This document shows, piece after piece, positions 49,730 through 59,851 of a DNA stretch of 64,000 bases. Each line of letters opens with the position of its first letter. The first letter of the stretch is position 1. This stretch comes from CAVURS01 sp963834425 (GTDB taxonomy: Bacteria; Actinomycetota; Actinomycetes; Actinomycetales; CAVURS01). The DNA lies in NCBI GenBank assembly GCA_963834425.1, contig CAWIBR010000005.1, positions 220,750 to 284,749 on the forward strand. Direction: 5' to 3'. A program made the translations under genes and the position numbers. The notes beneath the pieces are model-generated. The model made no database searches and was not told the origin of the DNA. It saw only the letters and a program-made list of their open reading frames with translations.

Positions 49730-50698
49730 GTGGGCGTCCAGATCGCAGTCGAGGGACTGACCAAGAGCTTCGGCTCGCAGGTCATCTGGCAGGACGTCTC
49801 GCTGACCCTGCCGGCGGGGGAGATCTCGGTCCTGCTCGGGCCCTCCGGCACGGGCAAGTCGGTCTTCCTCAAGACGCTCGTCGGCCTGCTCCGCCCGGAC
49901 CGCGGCAGCGTCTGGATCGACGGCCAGGACGTGCCGAAGCTGCGCGAGCGCGAGCTCTACGCCGTGCGCAAGCTGTTCGGCGTGCTGTTCCAGGACGGCG
50001 CGCTCTTCGGCTCGATGTCGATCTACGACAACATCGCCTTCCCCCTGCGCGAGCACACCAAGAAGTCCGAGTCCGAGATCCGCTCGATCGTCGGGGCGAA
50101 GATCGAGCTGGTCGGCCTGCAGGGCGCGGAGGCGAAGCTGCCGGGTGAGATCTCCGGCGGCATGCGCAAGCGGGCCGGCCTGGCCCGGGCCCTCGTGCTC
50201 GACCCCGAGATCATCCTGTTCGACGAGCCGGACTCGGGCTTGGACCCGGTGCGTACGGCGTACCTCAACCAGCTGATCGTCGACCTGAACGCCCAGATCC
50301 GGGCGACCTTCCTGATCGTCACCCACGACATCAACACGGCCCGGACCGTGCCGGACAACATCGGCCTGCTCTATCACCGCCACCTGGCCATGTTCGGTCC
50401 GCGCGAGATGCTGCTCTCCAGCCAGGAGCCGGTCGTGCGGCAGTTCCTCAACGCCCAGCGGGTCGGGCCGATCGGCATGTCCGAGGAGAAGGACGCCGAC
50501 GAGCTGGCCCAGGAGCGCGACACCGAGCTCCCGCCGCTGCCGCCGATCCCGCTGCAGCTCGAGCCGAGCGACGGAGGGGTCCGGCTGACCCAGCGGCCGC
50601 CGGGCGAGTGGTGCCGGGCCCACGGCATCACCCCGCCGCCGGGGTCGTTCGGCGGACTGCCCACGGCGGCCGATTCCGCTGCGGCGGTGGCCTCGTGA
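49730..50698 (+). CDS. mceG: Mce transporter ATP-binding protein (MceG/Mkl, MlaF-like)
   Basis: 322 residues from GTG 49730. Walker A is LLGPSGTGKSVFLKT, the Q-loop VLFQDGALFGSM, the signature ISGGMRKRAGLARAL, Walker B IILFDEPDSGLDP and the H-loop IVTHDINTARTV. These match MlaF/MceG, the ATPase of lipid-transport Mce complexes. The C-terminal ~70 residues (LQLEPSDGGVRLTQRPPGEW to the end) form an actinobacterial extension that in MceG proteins engages the complex. The stop overlaps the yrbEA start (GTGA). In mycobacteria the mceG/mkl gene also lies between rplL and rpoB. Confidence 0.94.
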   Translation: MGVQIAVEGLTKSFGSQVIWQDVSLTLPAGEISVLLGPSGTGKSVFLKTLVGLLRPDRGSVWIDGQDVPKLRERELYAVRKLFGVLFQDGALFGSMSIYDNIAFPLREHTKKSESEIRSIVGAKIELVGLQGAEAKLPGEISGGMRKRAGLARALVLDPEIILFDEPDSGLDPVRTAYLNQLIVDLNAQIRATFLIVTHDINTARTVPDNIGLLYHRHLAMFGPREMLLSSQEPVVRQFLNAQRVGPIGMSEEKDADELAQERDTELPPLPPIPLQLEPSDGGVRLTQRPPGEWCRAHGITPPPGSFGGLPTAADSAAAVAS

Positions 50699-51468
50699 GC
50701 AACCCGGCGGCCGCGACGCTGCGCTCGACCGGCAGCCTGTTCGCGCTGTTCCTCGACGTCGTCCGGGCCCTGCCGCGACGGCCGTTCCAGACCAGGGAGT
50801 TCATCAACCAGTCCTGGTTCATCGCCAGCGTCACGATCCTGCCGACGGCCCTGGTGGCCATCCCGTTCGGCGCGGTGATCGCCCTGCAGCTCGGCACCCT
50901 GACCCAGCAGATCGGCGCGCAGAGCTTCACCGGCGCCGCGAGCGTGCTGGCCATCCTGCGTGAAGCCAGCCCGATCGTCACGGCCCTGCTGATCGCCGGC
51001 GCGGGGGGCTCGGCGATCTGCGCCGACCTCGGCTCGCGCAAGATCCGGGAGGAGATCGACGCCCTCGAGGTGCTCGGCGTCAGCCCGATCCAACGGCTCG
51101 TGGTGCCGCGCGTGCTCGCCACCATGCTCGTCTCGGTCCTGCTCAACGGACTGGTCTCGGTCGTCGGCACCGTGGGCGGCTACTTCTTCAACGTCGTCCT
51201 GCAAGGCGGTACGCCGGGGGCCTACCTCTCGTCGTTCACCGCGGTCGCCCAGCTGCCGGACCTGTGGGCCGGTGAGATCAAGGCGCTGATCTTCGGGCTG
51301 ATCGCGGCCGTCGTCGCGTCGTACAAGGGGCTGACCGCAGGCGGCGGGCCGAAGGGCGTCGGTGACGCGGTCAACCAGTCGGTCGTGATCACGTTCATGC
51401 TGCTCTTCGTCACGAACTTCGTGCTGACCGCGGTCTACTTCCAGCTCGTGCCGGCGAAGCTCGGGTGA
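50695..51468 (+). CDS. yrbEA: YrbEA (MlaE-family) permease of the Mce complex
   Basis: 257 residues from GTG 50695, overlapping mceG. MlaE-type permease with five to six helices: FIASVTILPTALVAIPFGAV, GSAICADLGSRKIREEIDALEVLG (the conserved cytoplasmic coupling region carrying the RxREEIDAL motif) and VVITFMLLFVTNFVLTAVYF. It forms a heterodimer with YrbEB in the inner membrane beneath the Mce ring and works with MceG to move lipids. Confidence 0.94.
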   Translation: MSNPAAATLRSTGSLFALFLDVVRALPRRPFQTREFINQSWFIASVTILPTALVAIPFGAVIALQLGTLTQQIGAQSFTGAASVLAILREASPIVTALLIAGAGGSAICADLGSRKIREEIDALEVLGVSPIQRLVVPRVLATMLVSVLLNGLVSVVGTVGGYFFNVVLQGGTPGAYLSSFTAVAQLPDLWAGEIKALIFGLIAAVVASYKGLTAGGGPKGVGDAVNQSVVITFMLLFVTNFVLTAVYFQLVPAKLG

Positions 51469-51472
51469 TCCG

Positions 51473-52309
51473 GTGAGCCTCCTGGATGCCATCAACCGCA
51501 CCGCCCGGCGGCCGCTCGACGCGCTCGAGGACCTCGGTGAGCAGCTGCTGTTCTACGTGCGCAGCATCGGCTGGAGCGCTCGCACGATCCACCGCTACCG
51601 CCGCGAGGTCATCCGGCTGCTGGCCGAGGTCAGCCTGGGCTCGGGGGCTCTCTCGGTGATCGGCGGAACCGTTGGGGTCATTGGCTTCCTGGCCTTCTTC
51701 ACCGGCACCGAGGTCGGCCTGCAGGGCTACCAGGCGCTCGACCAGCTGGGCACCGGAGCCTTCGCCGGCTTCATCTCGGCCTACTTCAACACCCGCGAGA
51801 TCGCGCCGTTGGTCGCCGGGCTGGCCCTGGCCGCGACTGTGGGCTGTGGCTTCACCGCCCAGCTCGGCGCCATGCGGATCTCCGAGGAGGTGGATGCGCT
51901 CGAGGTGATGGGCATCCCGAGCCTGCCGTTCCTGGTCACCGCGCGGATGATCGCCGGGCTGATCGCCGTCATCCCGCTCTACATCGTCGGGCTGCTCTCG
52001 TCCTACGCCGCAACGAGATTCATCACCACGTCCTACTACGGCCAGTCCAAGGGCACCTACGACCACTACTTCCATCTCTTCCTGCCGCCCGGCGATGTGC
52101 TGTGGTCGTTCGTCAAGGTGCTCGTCTTCGCCGTCGTGATCATCGGGATCCACTGCTACTACGGCTACACCGCCAGCGGCGGCCCGGCCGGCGTCGGGAT
52201 CGCCGTCGGCAAGGCGGTGCGCACCTCCATCGTGGCCATCAACGTGATCGACTTCTTCCTCTCCCTGGCCATCTGGGGTGCGACGACGACCGTGCGGATC
52301 GCGGGGTAG
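51473..52309 (+). CDS. yrbEB: YrbEB (MlaE-family) permease of the Mce complex
   Basis: 278 residues from GTG 51473, 4 nt after yrbEA. It contains AEVSLGSGALSVIGGTVGVI, AATVGCGFTAQLGAMRISEE followed by VDALEVMGIPSLPF (coupling motif) and IGIHCYYGYTASGGPAGVGI. It is the second half of the membrane dimer. The stop lies 4 nt before the mceA start, so the operon is tightly packed. Confidence 0.94.
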   Translation: MSLLDAINRTARRPLDALEDLGEQLLFYVRSIGWSARTIHRYRREVIRLLAEVSLGSGALSVIGGTVGVIGFLAFFTGTEVGLQGYQALDQLGTGAFAGFISAYFNTREIAPLVAGLALAATVGCGFTAQLGAMRISEEVDALEVMGIPSLPFLVTARMIAGLIAVIPLYIVGLLSSYAATRFITTSYYGQSKGTYDHYFHLFLPPGDVLWSFVKVLVFAVVIIGIHCYYGYTASGGPAGVGIAVGKAVRTSIVAINVIDFFLSLAIWGATTTVRIAG

Positions 52310-52313
52310 CGCG

Positions 52314-53582
52314 ATGCTCCAGACCGCTGCCCGCTCGCGGCCCTTCCTGCCCCGGCTCGGCCGCCGGAGCGCCGGACTGGCCTTCCTGCTCGTCCTGGCC
52401 GTGTTGATCGGGCTGGCCGTCGCGACCTTCCAGCAGCGGTTCACCCCCGTCGTACTCGTCACGCTGAAGACCGACACGATCGGCAACCAGCTGCAGGCCA
52501 AGTCCGACGTCAAGATCCGCGGGCTGATCGTCGGCGAGGTCCGGTCGGTGAGCACCTCGGGGCAGGGCGCGCGGATCGAGCTCGCCTTGCAGCCGGGGGC
52601 GGCCCACAACATCCCGGCCAACGTCTCGGCTCGGTTGCTCCCGAAGACCCTCTTCGGCGAGCGGTACGTCGAGCTCGTCCTGCCAACCCAGCCTCAGCCG
52701 AGTGGTCCGGCGATCCGCAGCGGCGACGTCATCCCCCAGGACCGCAGCTCCAGCGCGATCGAGCTCGAGCAGGTCTTCGACGACCTCCTGCCGCTGCTGC
52801 AGGCCGTGCACCCGGCCCAGCTGTCGGCCACGCTCAACGCGCTGGCGACCGCGCTGGAAGGCCGGGGCAAGCAGCTCGGCCAGAACCTGGTCGCCCTCGA
52901 CACCTACCTCAAGGGGCTCAATCCGCACCTGCCGACCTTGACGAGCGACATCCAGCGGCTGACCTCGGTCGCGACGACCTACTCGGCCGCCGTCCCGGAT
53001 CTGCTCACGACGGTCCGCAACCTGTCCGCGACGGCGGACACCCTTGTGGCCAAACAGGATTCGCTGAACCCGTTCCTGCGCGGCGTGACCGGTCTGGCCA
53101 CGACGGCGACGTCGGTGCTGCAGCAGGACGGCGGCCGGATCATCCAGGTCGGCCAGCTGAGCCGGCCGACCCTGCAGACCTTGGCGAAGTACTCCCCGGA
53201 GTTCTCCTGCCTGACCAAGGGCCTGACCGGCATCGAGCCGCGGCTGACCCAGGCCTTCTCCGGCGATGCGCTGCACATCACCCTCGAGGTCATCACGCCG
53301 CGTCCGGCCTACCAGCAGGGGCAGGAGCCGGTCTTCGCCGACACCTCCGGGCCGGACTGCCGGGGGTTGCCGCGTCCCAGCGGCACCCAGGCCCACCCCT
53401 ATCAGCCGAAGACGTTCGACGACGGCGTCGGTGGCGGGGAGTCGATGGGCGACGCCGGCACGCCGGCCGAGCAACGGATCACCGACGCGCTCTTCGCACC
53501 CGAGCTCGGGCCGCATCCGGCGCCGGTCTCGAACCTGCTACTCGGGCCGATGGTCCGCGGCACGGTGGTGAACCAGTCATGA
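52314..53582 (+). CDS. mceA: MCE family protein MceA
   Basis: 422 residues from ATG 52314. One N-terminal helix (AGLAFLLVLAVLIGLAVATF) is followed by the MCE domain (VTLKTDTIGNQLQAKSDVKI, RGLIVGEVRSVSTS, LPKTLFGERYVELVLP). A long helical region (LNALATALEGRGKQLGQNLV ...) then forms the tunnel barrel, and a Pro-rich C-terminal part follows. Mce A-F heterohexamers form a periplasm-spanning lipid conduit. Its stop overlaps mceB (ATGA). Confidence 0.94.
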   Translation: MLQTAARSRPFLPRLGRRSAGLAFLLVLAVLIGLAVATFQQRFTPVVLVTLKTDTIGNQLQAKSDVKIRGLIVGEVRSVSTSGQGARIELALQPGAAHNIPANVSARLLPKTLFGERYVELVLPTQPQPSGPAIRSGDVIPQDRSSSAIELEQVFDDLLPLLQAVHPAQLSATLNALATALEGRGKQLGQNLVALDTYLKGLNPHLPTLTSDIQRLTSVATTYSAAVPDLLTTVRNLSATADTLVAKQDSLNPFLRGVTGLATTATSVLQQDGGRIIQVGQLSRPTLQTLAKYSPEFSCLTKGLTGIEPRLTQAFSGDALHITLEVITPRPAYQQGQEPVFADTSGPDCRGLPRPSGTQAHPYQPKTFDDGVGGGESMGDAGTPAEQRITDALFAPELGPHPAPVSNLLLGPMVRGTVVNQS

Positions 53583-54626
53583 GGACCACCGCGAGCCTGG
53601 TCAAGCTGATCGCCTTCGCCGTCGTGACGCTGCTCGCGTTCGGCGTCCTGGCGGCGACGATCGCCAACGTGCAGCTGGGTGCCAAGGCCCGCTACACGGC
53701 GATCTTCACCGACGCGACCGGACTGCAGAAGGGCGACGACGTGCGGATCGCCGGCGTCCGGGTCGGCGAGGTCAAGAGCATCGGCCTACTGACTCGCGAC
53801 GGCCGGTCGGAGGCCAGGGTCGGCTTCGAGGTGTTGAAGTCCTCGACCCTCACCCAGGGCACCGACGCCGTCATCCGTTACCGCAACCTGATCGGTCAGC
53901 GGTTCGTCGCGCTGACCGAAGGCACCGGCTCGGCCGCTCCGATGCCGGCCGGTGCGACCATCCCGGTCAGCCGGACCCAACCGGCCCTGGATCTCGACGT
54001 CCTCTTCAACGGCTTCAAGCCGCTGTTCGCCGCCCTCGTCGCCGAACGACGTCAACGAGCTGTCCGGCGAGATCATCCAGGTGCTGCAGGGCGAGGGCGG
54101 CAGCATCGACCAGCTGCTCGCCCACACCGCGTCGCTGACCTCGACCCTCGCGGACCGAGACCAGGTGATCGGGCAGACGATCACCAACCTCAACGACGTG
54201 CTCGGCACGGTGCAGGCCCACGACAGCCAGCTGGGCGACCTGGTCGACCAGCTCGACCGGTTCGTCTCTGGTCTGGCCCAGGACCGCACCGTCATCGGCG
54301 ACTCATTGACCAATATCAACGGCCTGGCCGACCAGACGGCCGACTTGCTGGTCGCTGCCCGACCGCCTCTGAAGGGCGACATCGGCCAGCTGCGCGACCT
54401 GGCGGCGCTGCTCAACAAACCCAGTAACACCAAGGTGTTCAAGCAGTTCGCGGCCAACCTCCCGGGCAAGCTCGCGACGATCACCCGGACCGCGACCTAC
54501 GGCTCGTTCTTCAACTTCTACCTGTGCAACTTCGACGGTTCGGTGGTCCTGCCCACTGGCGGCAAGAACGCGACCATCCCGGTGGGCAACGGCATCGGGT
54601 CGGTCGACGCGGCGAGGTGCTCATGA
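53579..54626 (+). CDS. mceB: MCE family protein MceB (frameshifted)
   Basis: About 348 residues if restored. It starts MRTTASLVKLIAFAVVTLLA (membrane anchor), then the MCE domain: YTAIFTDATGLQKGDDVRIA, GVRVGEVKSIGLL and YRNLIGQRFVALTEG. The frame breaks near 54035-54050 and continues in the next frame as NDVNELSGEIIQVLQGEGGS. The helical tail ends SFFNFYLCNFDG and an extracytoplasmic Cys-containing stretch. ATG 54623 of mceC overlaps its stop. Second subunit of the Mce ring. Confidence 0.92.
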
Positions 54627-55640
54627 GCAGTCTGCGCGGCGTACCGTTCCGCGAGCGCGACCCGCGACCGATCGGGGCCATCGGCCTGGCGCGTCCTGCT
54701 GGTCCTGGTGCTGCTGGCCTTCAACATCCAGAAGCTGCCGTTCATCGGCGGCGGCCGGACCTATCACGCGGCGTTCTCCGAAGCCGGCGGCATCGCGACC
54801 GGCGATCCGGTCAAGATCGCGGGCGTCGACGTTGGCCAGGTCACCGGCGTCGACCTCGAGAACGCCCACGTGATGGTCACGTTCACGGTCAAGGGCAGCA
54901 CCCGGCTGGGCCAGCAGACTGCGGCCGCGGTCAAGCTGCAGACCCTGCTGGGCAAGAAGTACCTCGCGATCACGCCGGCCGGGCCGGGCCGGTTGTCGAG
55001 CAGCCGGGAGATTCCGCTGGCGCGGACCACCCCGTCGTACGACGTGGTGGATGCCTTCTCGGATCTGACCACGACGACCCAGCAGATCGACTCCGGTCAG
55101 CTGGCCCAGTCGCTCGAGACGCTGGCCACGACGTTCAAGGACAGCCCCGCCGACGTCAAGGCCTCGCTCGACGGCCTGTCGCGGCTGTCGGAGACGATCG
55201 CGTCGCGCGATGACCAGCTGCGCCAGCTGCTGTCCCGGGCGAGCGCGGTCAGCGGCACGGTGGCCAGCCGCAACGACCAGGTCGCCTCGCTGATCCAGAA
55301 CGGCGACTCGCTGCTGCAGGAGCTGGACGCGCGGCGGGCCGCCATCCACACGCTCTTCCTGAACACTTCGCGGTTGGCCCAGCAGCTCACCGGCCTGGTC
55401 TCGGACAACCGGGCCCAGCTCACGCCGGCGCTGGCCCAGCTGCACGGTGTGCTGACCACTCTGCAGTCGGAGCAGACCTCCCTGAGCAAGGGGATCGCCG
55501 TCCTCGCGCCGTTCACCCGGGTCTTCGCCAACGCCCTCGGCAACGGCCCGTGGTTCGACGCCTGCGTGGCCAACCTGGTCGTGCCGTCGGTCGTGCCCGG
55601 CCTGCCCTCGGCCGGCTGCCCGGGAGGTGGCGCGAAGTGA
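54623..55640 (+). CDS. mceC: MCE family protein MceC (frameshifted near N-terminus)
   Basis: About 339 residues if restored. ATG 54623 overlaps the mceB stop. The first ~22 codons (MSSLRGVPFRERDPRPIGAI) and the membrane helix (LLVLVLLAFNIQKLPFIGGG) are in different frames, with a break near 54688-54692. The MCE domain follows: YHAAFSEAGGIATGDPVKIA, GVDVGQVTGVDLE, TLLGKKYLAITPAG. The helical region ends with two Cys (DACVANLVVPS, SAGCPGGG). Coupled to mceD (GTGA). Confidence 0.92.
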
Positions 55641-56756
55641 AGCCCGGACGCAAGCCCGCAGTCCTGATCAGCGCGGCCGTCGCCCTCGTCGCGGTGCTGG
55701 GCGCCGCCATCGTCTGGTGGCCGAGCTCGGACCAGGTCACCGTGACCGCCCACCTGTCCAGCGCCGTCGGGCTCTACCCGGGCTCGGACGTGCGGATCCT
55801 CGGGGTCAAGGTCGGGAAGGTCCTCTCGGTCACGCCGGACGGCGCCAGCGACACGGTGCGGCTGGAGTACGACGGGAAGTACCGCGTGCCGGCCGACGCG
55901 CAGGCGGCCGTGGTCTCGCCGTCGTTGGTCAGCGACCGCTACCTGCAGCTGCTGCCGGCCTACACCGGTGGCGCCGCGATGCGCAGCGGAGCCGACATTC
56001 CACTGGCCCGGACCGCCGTGCCGGTCGAGCTGGACCAGGTCACCGGCAACCTGGACCAACTGACCAAGGCTCTGGGCCCGAACGGCGCCAACTCCGGCGG
56101 TGCGCTGTCGGACCTGCTCGACACCGCGTCGAAGAACCTCGACGGCAACGGGCAGCGGATCAACGACACGATCGCCAACCTCTCGCAGGCCACCGCGACG
56201 TTGGCCGGCGGCAAGGACGATCTCTTCACCACGGTCAAGAACCTCCAGTCGTTCACGAGCACCCTGGCGGCCAACGACCCGCAGGTGCGGACGCTCAACA
56301 CCGAGCTGGCCAGCGTCTCCGACCAGCTGTCGGGGGAGCGGGACGACCTCGGCGCGGCCCTGCAGAACCTCGCCGTCGCGCTCACCCAGATCTCGAGCTT
56401 CGTCCGCGACAACCGATCGGTGCTCACGACCGACGTCTCGCAGCTGGCCGACGTGACCTCGGCCGTGGCGAAGCAGAAGGACGCGCTGGCCGAGACGCTC
56501 CGCAACGCTCCGGTGGCGCTCTCGGACCTCGGCCACGCCTACGACCCGGCGTCCGGCACGCTCGACAACCGGGTCGACATCCCGGGGGCCGAGGGGGTCA
56601 GCCAGCTGCTGTGCGCGCTGATCGGGCACGGCAGCAGCGCGGCGACGACAGCCAAGGCGTGTGACCTGCTCAACTCGCTCGGCGACCGCCTCGGCAGCGG
56701 TGGGCCAGACCCAGCCCGGCGACCTACCCCTGGGCCTGCTCGGGAGCGGCTCGTGA
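55637..56756 (+). CDS. mceD: MCE family protein MceD (frameshifted near C-terminus)
   Basis: About 372 residues if restored, from GTG 55637. The membrane anchor is LISAAVALVAVLGAAIVWWP; the MCE domain has VTAHLSSAVGLYPGSDVRIL, GVKVGKVLSVTPDG and SLVSDRYLQLLPAY. The helical barrel region includes LADVTSAVAKQKDALAETLR and a CALIGHGSS...ACDLLN pair. Near 56695-56703 the frame slips; the restored frame ends GDLPLGLLGSGS with TGA at 56754-56756. Read as it stands, the frame would run into mceE and give an artificial MceD-MceE fusion. Confidence 0.9.
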
Positions 56757-58061
56757 CGGCGCCGCAAGCCCCTCGCCGTACGCCGAAGCGTTGGGCGACA
56801 ACGATATTCGCGCTCGCCTCGCTCGTCCTGCTCAGTGGTTGCCAGGGCGCGTACGACCTGCCGCTGCCCAGCGGCTCGGCGATGGACGGGAAGGGCTATC
56901 AGGTGACGGTGCAGTTCGCTGACGTCCTGGACCTGGTGCCGCAGTCGGCGGTCAAGGTCAACGACGTGACCGTCGGCAAGGTCCAGCGGATCACGGTCGA
57001 CGGGTGGAGGGCCAAGGTGACGCTCCACGTGGACGACTCGGTGCACCTGCCGGCCAACGCCACGGCGACCCTGGAGCAGACCAGCCTGCTGGGGGAGAAG
57101 TACGTCGAGCTGGCCGCCCCCACCGACACCGCACCGCAGGGGCAGCTGCGCGGCGGGGCGGTGATCCCCCTCGCGCGCACGAGCCAGGACCCGCAGGTCG
57201 AGGACGTCCTCGGCGCGCTGTCGTTGCTCCTCAACGGCGGTGGCGTCGGCCCAGCTCAAGGTGATCACCACCGAGCTCAACCAGGCCACCCACGGCAACG
57301 AGTCCTCGATCCGCGACCTGGTCGCTCAGCTGGACACCTTCGTCGGCGGCTTGGATGCCCAGAAGTCCCAGATCGTGAAAGCGCTCGACGCCGTCGACAC
57401 GCTCTCCGGTCGACTCAACGCCCAGAAGGCCGACCTGGCCACCGCCCTGGACCACCTCCCGGCCGGGCTGAAGCTCCTCGCTGACCAGCGCAAGCAACTG
57501 ACGACGATGCTCAGCTCCCTCGACCGGCTCGGCGCCGTCGGCACCCGGGTCATCACGGCCAGCAAGGACAACACGGTCGCCGACCTCAAAGCCCTGGAGC
57601 CGACGTTGGCCCAGCTGACCAAGGCCGGCGACGACCTGCCGAACTCGCTGCGGCTGCTGCTGTCCTTCCCCTTCCCGGACGACGCGACGCAGGGGGCGAT
57701 CAAGGGCGACTACGCCAACCTGCACGCCACGCTCGATCTCAACGTGGCCGAGCTGCTGCAGCAGAACGCCGCCGGGCTGAAGTCCCACGGTCTGTCCGGG
57801 TTGCCATCGCTGCCTGCGCTCCCGAGCCAGCCGGCGCTGCCCAGCCTGCCCGGGCTGTGCCTCCCGCTCGTACCGTGCGGTTCCGGCGGCGGCTCCGCTG
57901 ATGGGTCGGCGAGCGCGCCCAAGGTCCCCGACCTCGGGTCGCTGCTGAAGTCGCTCCAGAAGTCGTTGCCGGACACCGCCCTGCCGTTGCTGGGCACAGC
58001 GCCACCGTCGGCCGGCCAGGCCCAGCTGTTGTCGCTGCTGCTCGGGGGGTTGAGCCGATGA
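56753..58061 (+). CDS. mceE: MCE family lipoprotein MceE (LprK-like, frameshifted)
   Basis: About 435 residues if restored, from GTG 56753, which overlaps the restored mceD stop. The signal peptide has a lipobox: TTIFALASLVLLSGCQGAYD, so this subunit is lipid-anchored as MceE/LprK proteins are. MCE domain: YQVTVQFADVLDLVPQSAVK, VNDVTVGKVQRITVDGW, TSLLGEKYVELAAP. The frame breaks near 57238-57252 within the conserved LSLLLNGGG stretch and continues QLKVITTELNQATHGNESSI. The C-terminal ~90 residues are rich in Leu/Pro/Ser (LPSLPALPSQPALPSLPG). Confidence 0.91.
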
Positions 58062-59164
58062 TCCGTCGCTCGGTCAAGGTCCAGCTGGTCGCCTTCGCGG
58101 CGATCACGCTGCTGGCGGTGTCCTTCCTGTCGGCGCGCTACGTCGGCCTGGGCCAGCTGCTGTTCGGCGGCGGCTACGTCGTGACCGCCGACTTCGCGGA
58201 CAGCGGCGGCATCTTCAGTGGGGCGGAGGTGACCTACCGGGGCGTCCAGGTCGGCCGGGTCGACCACCTCCGGCTGACCCCCGGCGGCGTCCTGGTCGAC
58301 CTGCGGCTGGCCGACGGCACCCGCGTGCCGACCGATGCCGTGGCGGTCGTCGCCGACCGATCGGTCGTGGGCGAGCAGTACGTCGATCTCCAGCCGAAGC
58401 GGGCCAGCGCGCCGTACCTGCGGGCCGGGAGCCGGATCCCGCGCGCCGACACCCAGATCCCGGTGCCGGTGGCGACCGTGCTCCAGGACGTCGACACCAC
58501 GGTCAACTCGGTCAACCGGCAACAGCTCGTGACCGTCGTCAACCAGCTCGGAGCCGCGTTCGCCGACGGCGGCGCCGACCTGCAGCGACTGCTCGACTCG
58601 GGCACCGCCCTGACCCGGGCCGCGACCCAGGCGTTGCCGCAGACGGTGCAGCTGATCGACGACGGCAGCACCGTCCTGACCACGCAGCAGGCGAGCTCGG
58701 CCGCGATCCTCGACTTCAGCCGCAACCTGAAGCAGCTCAGCGGCACCCTGGCCACGCACGACAGCGACATCGGAACCATCCTCGACCAGGGCACCCTGGC
58801 CAGCGCCCAGGTGACAAAACTGTTGCAGGACAACCGAACTGGCATCTCCACGTTGCTCACCAACCTGGTGACCATCGGGCAGGTCACTGCCACCAACAAC
58901 GCCGGGCTACGACAGATCCTGGTGACCTACCCAGACACCGTCGCGGGGGCCTACACCGTGCTGCCCGGTGACGGCACGGCGCACTTCGGGCTGGTCCTCA
59001 ACGTCAACGATCCGGCTCCCTGCCTGGCCGGCTACGGCGGCACGACCCGCACCGATCCGGCCCAGACCACCGGGCTGCCGCCGCTCAACACCGCCGCCCA
59101 CTGTGCGGCGGCGAGTGGCTCGAGCACCGACGTCCGCGGTGCCCAGCACGCACCTCGGGGCTGA
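58058..59164 (+). CDS. mceF: MCE family protein MceF
   Basis: 368 residues from ATG 58058, overlapping mceE (ATGA). Anchor VQLVAFAAITLLAVSFLSAR; MCE domain YVVTADFADSGGIFSGAEVT, YRGVQVGRVDHLRLTPGG, RSVVGEQYVDLQPK; helical region LVTVVNQLGAAFADGGADLQ onward; C-terminal Cys pair in PAPCLAGYGG and TAAHCAAAS. It is the last of the six ring subunits and has an intact frame. A 104-nt gap with GAAGGAGG precedes the accessory genes. Confidence 0.94.
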   Translation: MIRRSVKVQLVAFAAITLLAVSFLSARYVGLGQLLFGGGYVVTADFADSGGIFSGAEVTYRGVQVGRVDHLRLTPGGVLVDLRLADGTRVPTDAVAVVADRSVVGEQYVDLQPKRASAPYLRAGSRIPRADTQIPVPVATVLQDVDTTVNSVNRQQLVTVVNQLGAAFADGGADLQRLLDSGTALTRAATQALPQTVQLIDDGSTVLTTQQASSAAILDFSRNLKQLSGTLATHDSDIGTILDQGTLASAQVTKLLQDNRTGISTLLTNLVTIGQVTATNNAGLRQILVTYPDTVAGAYTVLPGDGTAHFGLVLNVNDPAPCLAGYGGTTRTDPAQTTGLPPLNTAAHCAAASGSSTDVRGAQHAPRG

Positions 59165-59268
59165 CCCGTAACCCCGACGCCCCCGCCTCGTTTCCCGGGT
59201 GTCAGCGACCAGCCGGTGACCCACAGACGAGCCACCGGAGCACCCGACCCGAAGGAGGGCCGCCCGCC

Positions 59269-59851
59269 ATGACCGCCTCCCTCGGCCGACGCGCTCACCG
59301 CGCACGACGGGACCGCCGACGAGTCGACCACCGGTGCCGGCGCCACCACGCCCGCGGTGTCGGCTCGTCGGCTCCGCCCGCCCGGCCTCCGGTTCGCGCT
59401 CACCCTGGCCGTGCTCGCGGCGCTCGTCCTGGCCGCCGTCCTGGGCCGGCAGGGGCTGCACCAGCGGGCGCAGGCGCAGGACCGGGCCGACGCGCTGGCG
59501 GCCGCCCGACAGGTGGCGGTGAACTTCTCGACCCTCGACTACCGGCACTTCGACCAGGACATCGCGCGGGTGACGAGTGGCGCCACCGGGTCGTTCCGGA
59601 GCGACTTCGCCGGCCAGGCCGCGCAGATCAAGCAGGTCGTCGTCGCCGACAAGTCCACGTCGACCGGGCAGGTTGGCCAGGTGGCGTTGGTGTCCTCGTC
59701 ACCGACGTCGGCCCGGGCCCTCGTCGTCTTGGACGCCACCGTGACCAACACCAGCGCAACCACTCCGACGGCCCGGCACTACCGGGTCCAGCTCGACCTG
59801 ACCAAGGTCCATGGCCGCTGGCTGGCCAGCCAGCTGACCTTCGTCGGATGA
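59269..59851 (+). CDS. Mce-associated membrane protein 1 (frameshifted near N-terminus)
   Basis: About 194 residues if restored. ATG 59269 follows GAAGGAGG. The first residues MTASLG and the rest (ADALTAHDGTADESTTGAGA, then one membrane helix FALTLAVLAALVLAAVLGRQ) are in different frames, with a break near 59283-59292. The extracytoplasmic domain has AARQVAVNFSTLDYRHFDQD and TARHYRVQLDLTKVHGRWLA, as in Mce-associated (Mas/Orph) proteins with an NTF2-like fold. These stabilise Mce complexes. It overlaps the second accessory gene by an ATGA. Confidence 0.85.

Noticed and set aside
55637..57484. One long open frame that would encode a MceD-MceE fusion protein
   Set aside because: The neighbouring frame restores a normal MceD end at 56756 and a GTG start with lipobox for MceE at 56753, so the fusion is an indel artefact.
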